Shown piece by piece: positions 61,909-63,732 of a DNA stretch of 63,732 bases. The notes beneath the pieces are model-generated. The model did not search any database. It had not been told where the DNA came from and was given only the letters and a program-made list of their open reading frames with translations. The stretch is from Cytophagales bacterium (GTDB taxonomy: Bacteria > Bacteroidota > Bacteroidia > Cytophagales > Spirosomataceae): assembly GCA_013298025.1 (NCBI GenBank), contig JAAFJE010000024.1, positions 1 to 63,732 of the forward strand, given 5' to 3'. Each line of letters starts with the position of its first letter. Position 1 is the stretch's first letter. The translations under genes and the position numbers were made by a program.

Positions 61909-63435
61909 ATGAAAAGATGGTATAAATTATCGGTCATGCCAATTCTTGCATTTTTATGCTTGTCATGTACTGATTTGGACTCAAAATTATATAGTGAACT
62001 TACGCCAAATAATTTCTTCAAGAATGATGACCAATTTGTGGCAGCACTTGGAACAGCATATACTCCGTTGTATGCTTATGCAGGCGACCCTTGGACAATT
62101 CAGGAATTAAGTTCAGAAACAAGTGCCGCTCCAGCCAAATTTGGCCCTTGGGACGATGGTGGCGTTTGGGCTGCTTTACACAGACATCAGTTTAGCCCAA
62201 ATTTCGGTAACTTCAATACTTCTTGGAATATGGGTTTTGGTGGCATCTCTACTTGTAATCGCTTGATTGAACAGCTTACCGCTTTAGCTCCTCCTGATAA
62301 GTCAGCTGCTTTTGTCTCAGAATTAAGAGCTTTGAGAGCTTATTATTATTTCTTGATGATTGATATGTTTGGCGATGCTCCGATTATTACTTCGTTTTCG
62401 GCTGCCGAAGCTAATCCTTCAAGAAAGCCTCGTGCAGAAGTATTTGCCTTTATTGTAAAAGAATTGAACGAAGTAATCCCCAAACTACCTGATGGCGTAA
62501 ATTCAACAACTTATGGACGTATGAATAAATGGAGTGCTTTAACATTGTTAGCAAAACTCTATTTGAACGCTGGTGTTTATGCAGGAAAAACGGAATGGGC
62601 TTTGGCAGCATCAACAGCAAAACAAGTAATTGATGGCGGAAAGTATGCTTTGGAAGGTAATTATTTTAACAACTTTATTGTAAAAAATAATGCTTCTCGT
62701 GAAAATATCTTTATCATTCCTTATGAAAGTGGAAATGCCAACGGATTTAACTTACACATGAGAACTCTTCACCCATTAAGCAAGGATACATATAATTTCT
62801 CGACAGGCCCTTGGAATGGTTACACGGCTTTGGAAGAGTTTTACAATTCTTTTGCTGATAACGATGTTCGTAAAAAACAATTTATTGTAGGGCAGCAATA
62901 TACTTCTGACGGTAAACCAATTCAAGACCCGAATGGTGCTACTGAAGTGGATTCAAAAGGAGCTAAGGACCCCGATGGCACGCCACTAATTTTTACGCCG
63001 TATATCAATGAGCTTACCCCAAAATGTTTTAGTCAGGCTGGAGCAAGATTAGGAAAATTTGAATTTCAAAAAGGGATTCAGTTAGATATGGATAACGATT
63101 TTCCATTGTTGAGATATGCTGATGTAATCTTAATGCGTGCTGAAGCTCTTTGGCGTTTAGATAACAACAGTGTAGAAGCAGCTACTTTGATTAATCAAAT
63201 TAGAAGTAGGGCATCACTACCAGACCTTTCTCCACTGAATGAAGATAATCTTTACAAAGAAATCATGCGAGAAATGGCTTATGAAGGGCATTCAAGAACA
63301 AATGCTATCCGCTTTGGAAGATTTACAAAGGCTCGTTGGGAAAAACCAGAATCAACCGTGGCAAAATTAGTATTCCCAGTACCAACAAGTCAGTTGAATG
63401 GTAATCCAAACTTCAAGCAGAATCCTGGGTATTGA
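61909..63435 (+). CDS. SusD/RagB-family lipoprotein
   Basis: A 508-residue partner of the STN-SusC receptor, 20 bases downstream. Leader ending LAFLCLSCTD has a lipobox Cys. Typical segments RALRAYYYFLMIDMFGDAPI, MNKWSALTLLAKLYLNAGVY, LLRYADVILMRAEALWRLD and the terminal motif NPNFKQNPGY are seen. Length is normal. A GAGTGA-type repeat arm starts right after the stop, as after the first susD. Confidence 0.94.
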   Translation: MKRWYKLSVMPILAFLCLSCTDLDSKLYSELTPNNFFKNDDQFVAALGTAYTPLYAYAGDPWTIQELSSETSAAPAKFGPWDDGGVWAALHRHQFSPNFGNFNTSWNMGFGGISTCNRLIEQLTALAPPDKSAAFVSELRALRAYYYFLMIDMFGDAPIITSFSAAEANPSRKPRAEVFAFIVKELNEVIPKLPDGVNSTTYGRMNKWSALTLLAKLYLNAGVYAGKTEWALAASTAKQVIDGGKYALEGNYFNNFIVKNNASRENIFIIPYESGNANGFNLHMRTLHPLSKDTYNFSTGPWNGYTALEEFYNSFADNDVRKKQFIVGQQYTSDGKPIQDPNGATEVDSKGAKDPDGTPLIFTPYINELTPKCFSQAGARLGKFEFQKGIQLDMDNDFPLLRYADVILMRAEALWRLDNNSVEAATLINQIRSRASLPDLSPLNEDNLYKEIMREMAYEGHSRTNAIRFGRFTKARWEKPESTVAKLVFPVPTSQLNGNPNFKQNPGY

Positions 63436-63436
63436 T

Positions 63437-63475
63437 ATTGAGTGGATGAGTGAGTTAGTGAATGGTGAATTCCTA
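63437..63475 (+). repeat. GAGTGA-type repeat arm after susD
   Basis: ATTGAGTGGATGAGTGAGTT followed by AGTGAATGGTGAATT; a short reverse arm, TGATTCACTCATT, lies at 63489-63500. It is the same word family as the repeats at 7694 and 54824, again directly downstream of a stop codon. Confidence 0.65.
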
Positions 63476-63486
63476 TTTATCCAATT

Positions 63487-63515
63487 TTGATTCACTCATT
63501 GTAGATTTACCTTTG
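63487..63515 (+). promoter_or_regulatory. Bacteroidota-type promoter near the right edge
   Basis: TTG at 63487-63489 (within TTTTG) and TAccTTTG at 63508-63515 are spaced by 18 bases, an excellent match to the TTG-N17-20-TAnnTTTG consensus. No obvious coding region begins soon after it. The following 200 bases are unusually GC-rich for this DNA and contain short palindromes. Confidence 0.6.
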
Positions 63516-63732
63516 CAAAATAATATTTGGTAATGAGGGAGTCAAGCCGATCACTCAATGGTACTTAGATACTGGAGTGATGTTTGGTTGCTCCTTCATG
63601 ACAAGTGCTGATAACGATCGGAGCGGCGACCCGCCAGTTCATTGGGTATTTTAACCCGTCTCACAATGTTGTTTATAGGCATTTAATTGTTTCATCTTTT
63701 TTCTTTTTAGTTATGGGTACTTATCTTGGAAT
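63516..63732 (+). other. Possible leader or small RNA region at the window end
   Basis: Downstream of the promoter no start codon opens a long frame. Short hairpins are seen (GGCG-acc-CGCC at about 63625-63635; GGGT/ACCC at about 63646-63658). This may be a structured 5' leader of a gene beyond the window or a small RNA. Neither is established. Confidence 0.3.

Overview
The window looks like part of a large extrachromosomal replicon (megaplasmid or chromid) of a Bacteroidota species, probably Cytophagales/Spirosomataceae-like. The phylum call rests on three SusC/SusD-type or TonB-dependent receptor loci, an ECF sigma/FecR pair, promoters of the TTG-N17-20-TAnnTTTG type, AT-rich DNA and weak Shine-Dalgarno signals. 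The genus is inference only. The replicon call rests on a self-contained module at 16.0-20.6 kb: a Rep_3-type initiator, seven iterons, a large palindrome before rep, two palindromes before parA, and parA-parB. No rRNA, tRNA or CRISPR array was seen.

Left part (1-15.9 kb): a hemicellulose/xylan utilisation locus on the + strand. It encodes a truncated CE6-type acetylesterase, a GH8 exo-oligoxylanase-like enzyme, a SusC/SusD pair, a large FG-GAP/ASPIC lipoprotein and an esterase with two CE1-like domains. It is followed on the - strand by a GMC oxidoreductase and its gluconate-dehydrogenase-subunit-3-like partner. Then come the replication/partition module, a Tat-exported Gfo/Idh/MocA oxidoreductase and a PQQ-type sugar dehydrogenase lipoprotein.

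Middle (23.8-36.0 kb): a respiratory and metal-handling region on the + strand. A small Cys-motif membrane protein, a PepSY membrane protein and another small membrane protein precede two polytopic membrane proteins that each end in a c-type heme domain (resembling c-heme-containing relatives of cytochrome bd) and two tiny single-helix proteins too short for routine gene calling. Next comes a probable copper-acquisition operon: a second Cys-motif protein, two MbnH-like diheme peroxidases around an MbnP-like lipoprotein and a 66-residue membrane protein, a CxxCxC outer-membrane barrel, and a TonB-dependent receptor with its own promoter.

Right part (36-63.7 kb): a gamma-glutamyltransferase-like protein, then a - strand efflux operon (adaptor, TolC, ABC ATPase, two MacB-type permeases, NtrC-like regulator, NtrY-like kinase). 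A 0.6-kb segment bounded by perfect 36-bp inverted repeats lies between regulator and kinase. A near-consensus sigma-54 site and a GCAC/GTGC palindrome cluster precede the operon. Next are a REP-associated transposase with its own repeats, a DUF4450-type glycoside-hydrolase-like protein, a frameshifted isoquinoline-1-oxidoreductase small subunit with an intact large subunit, gene remnants (Fic, alpha/beta hydrolase), and an ECF sigma / FecR / STN-SusC / SusD locus. Several intergenic regions carry GAGTGA-rich repeat arms directly after stop codons, a recurrent element in this DNA.
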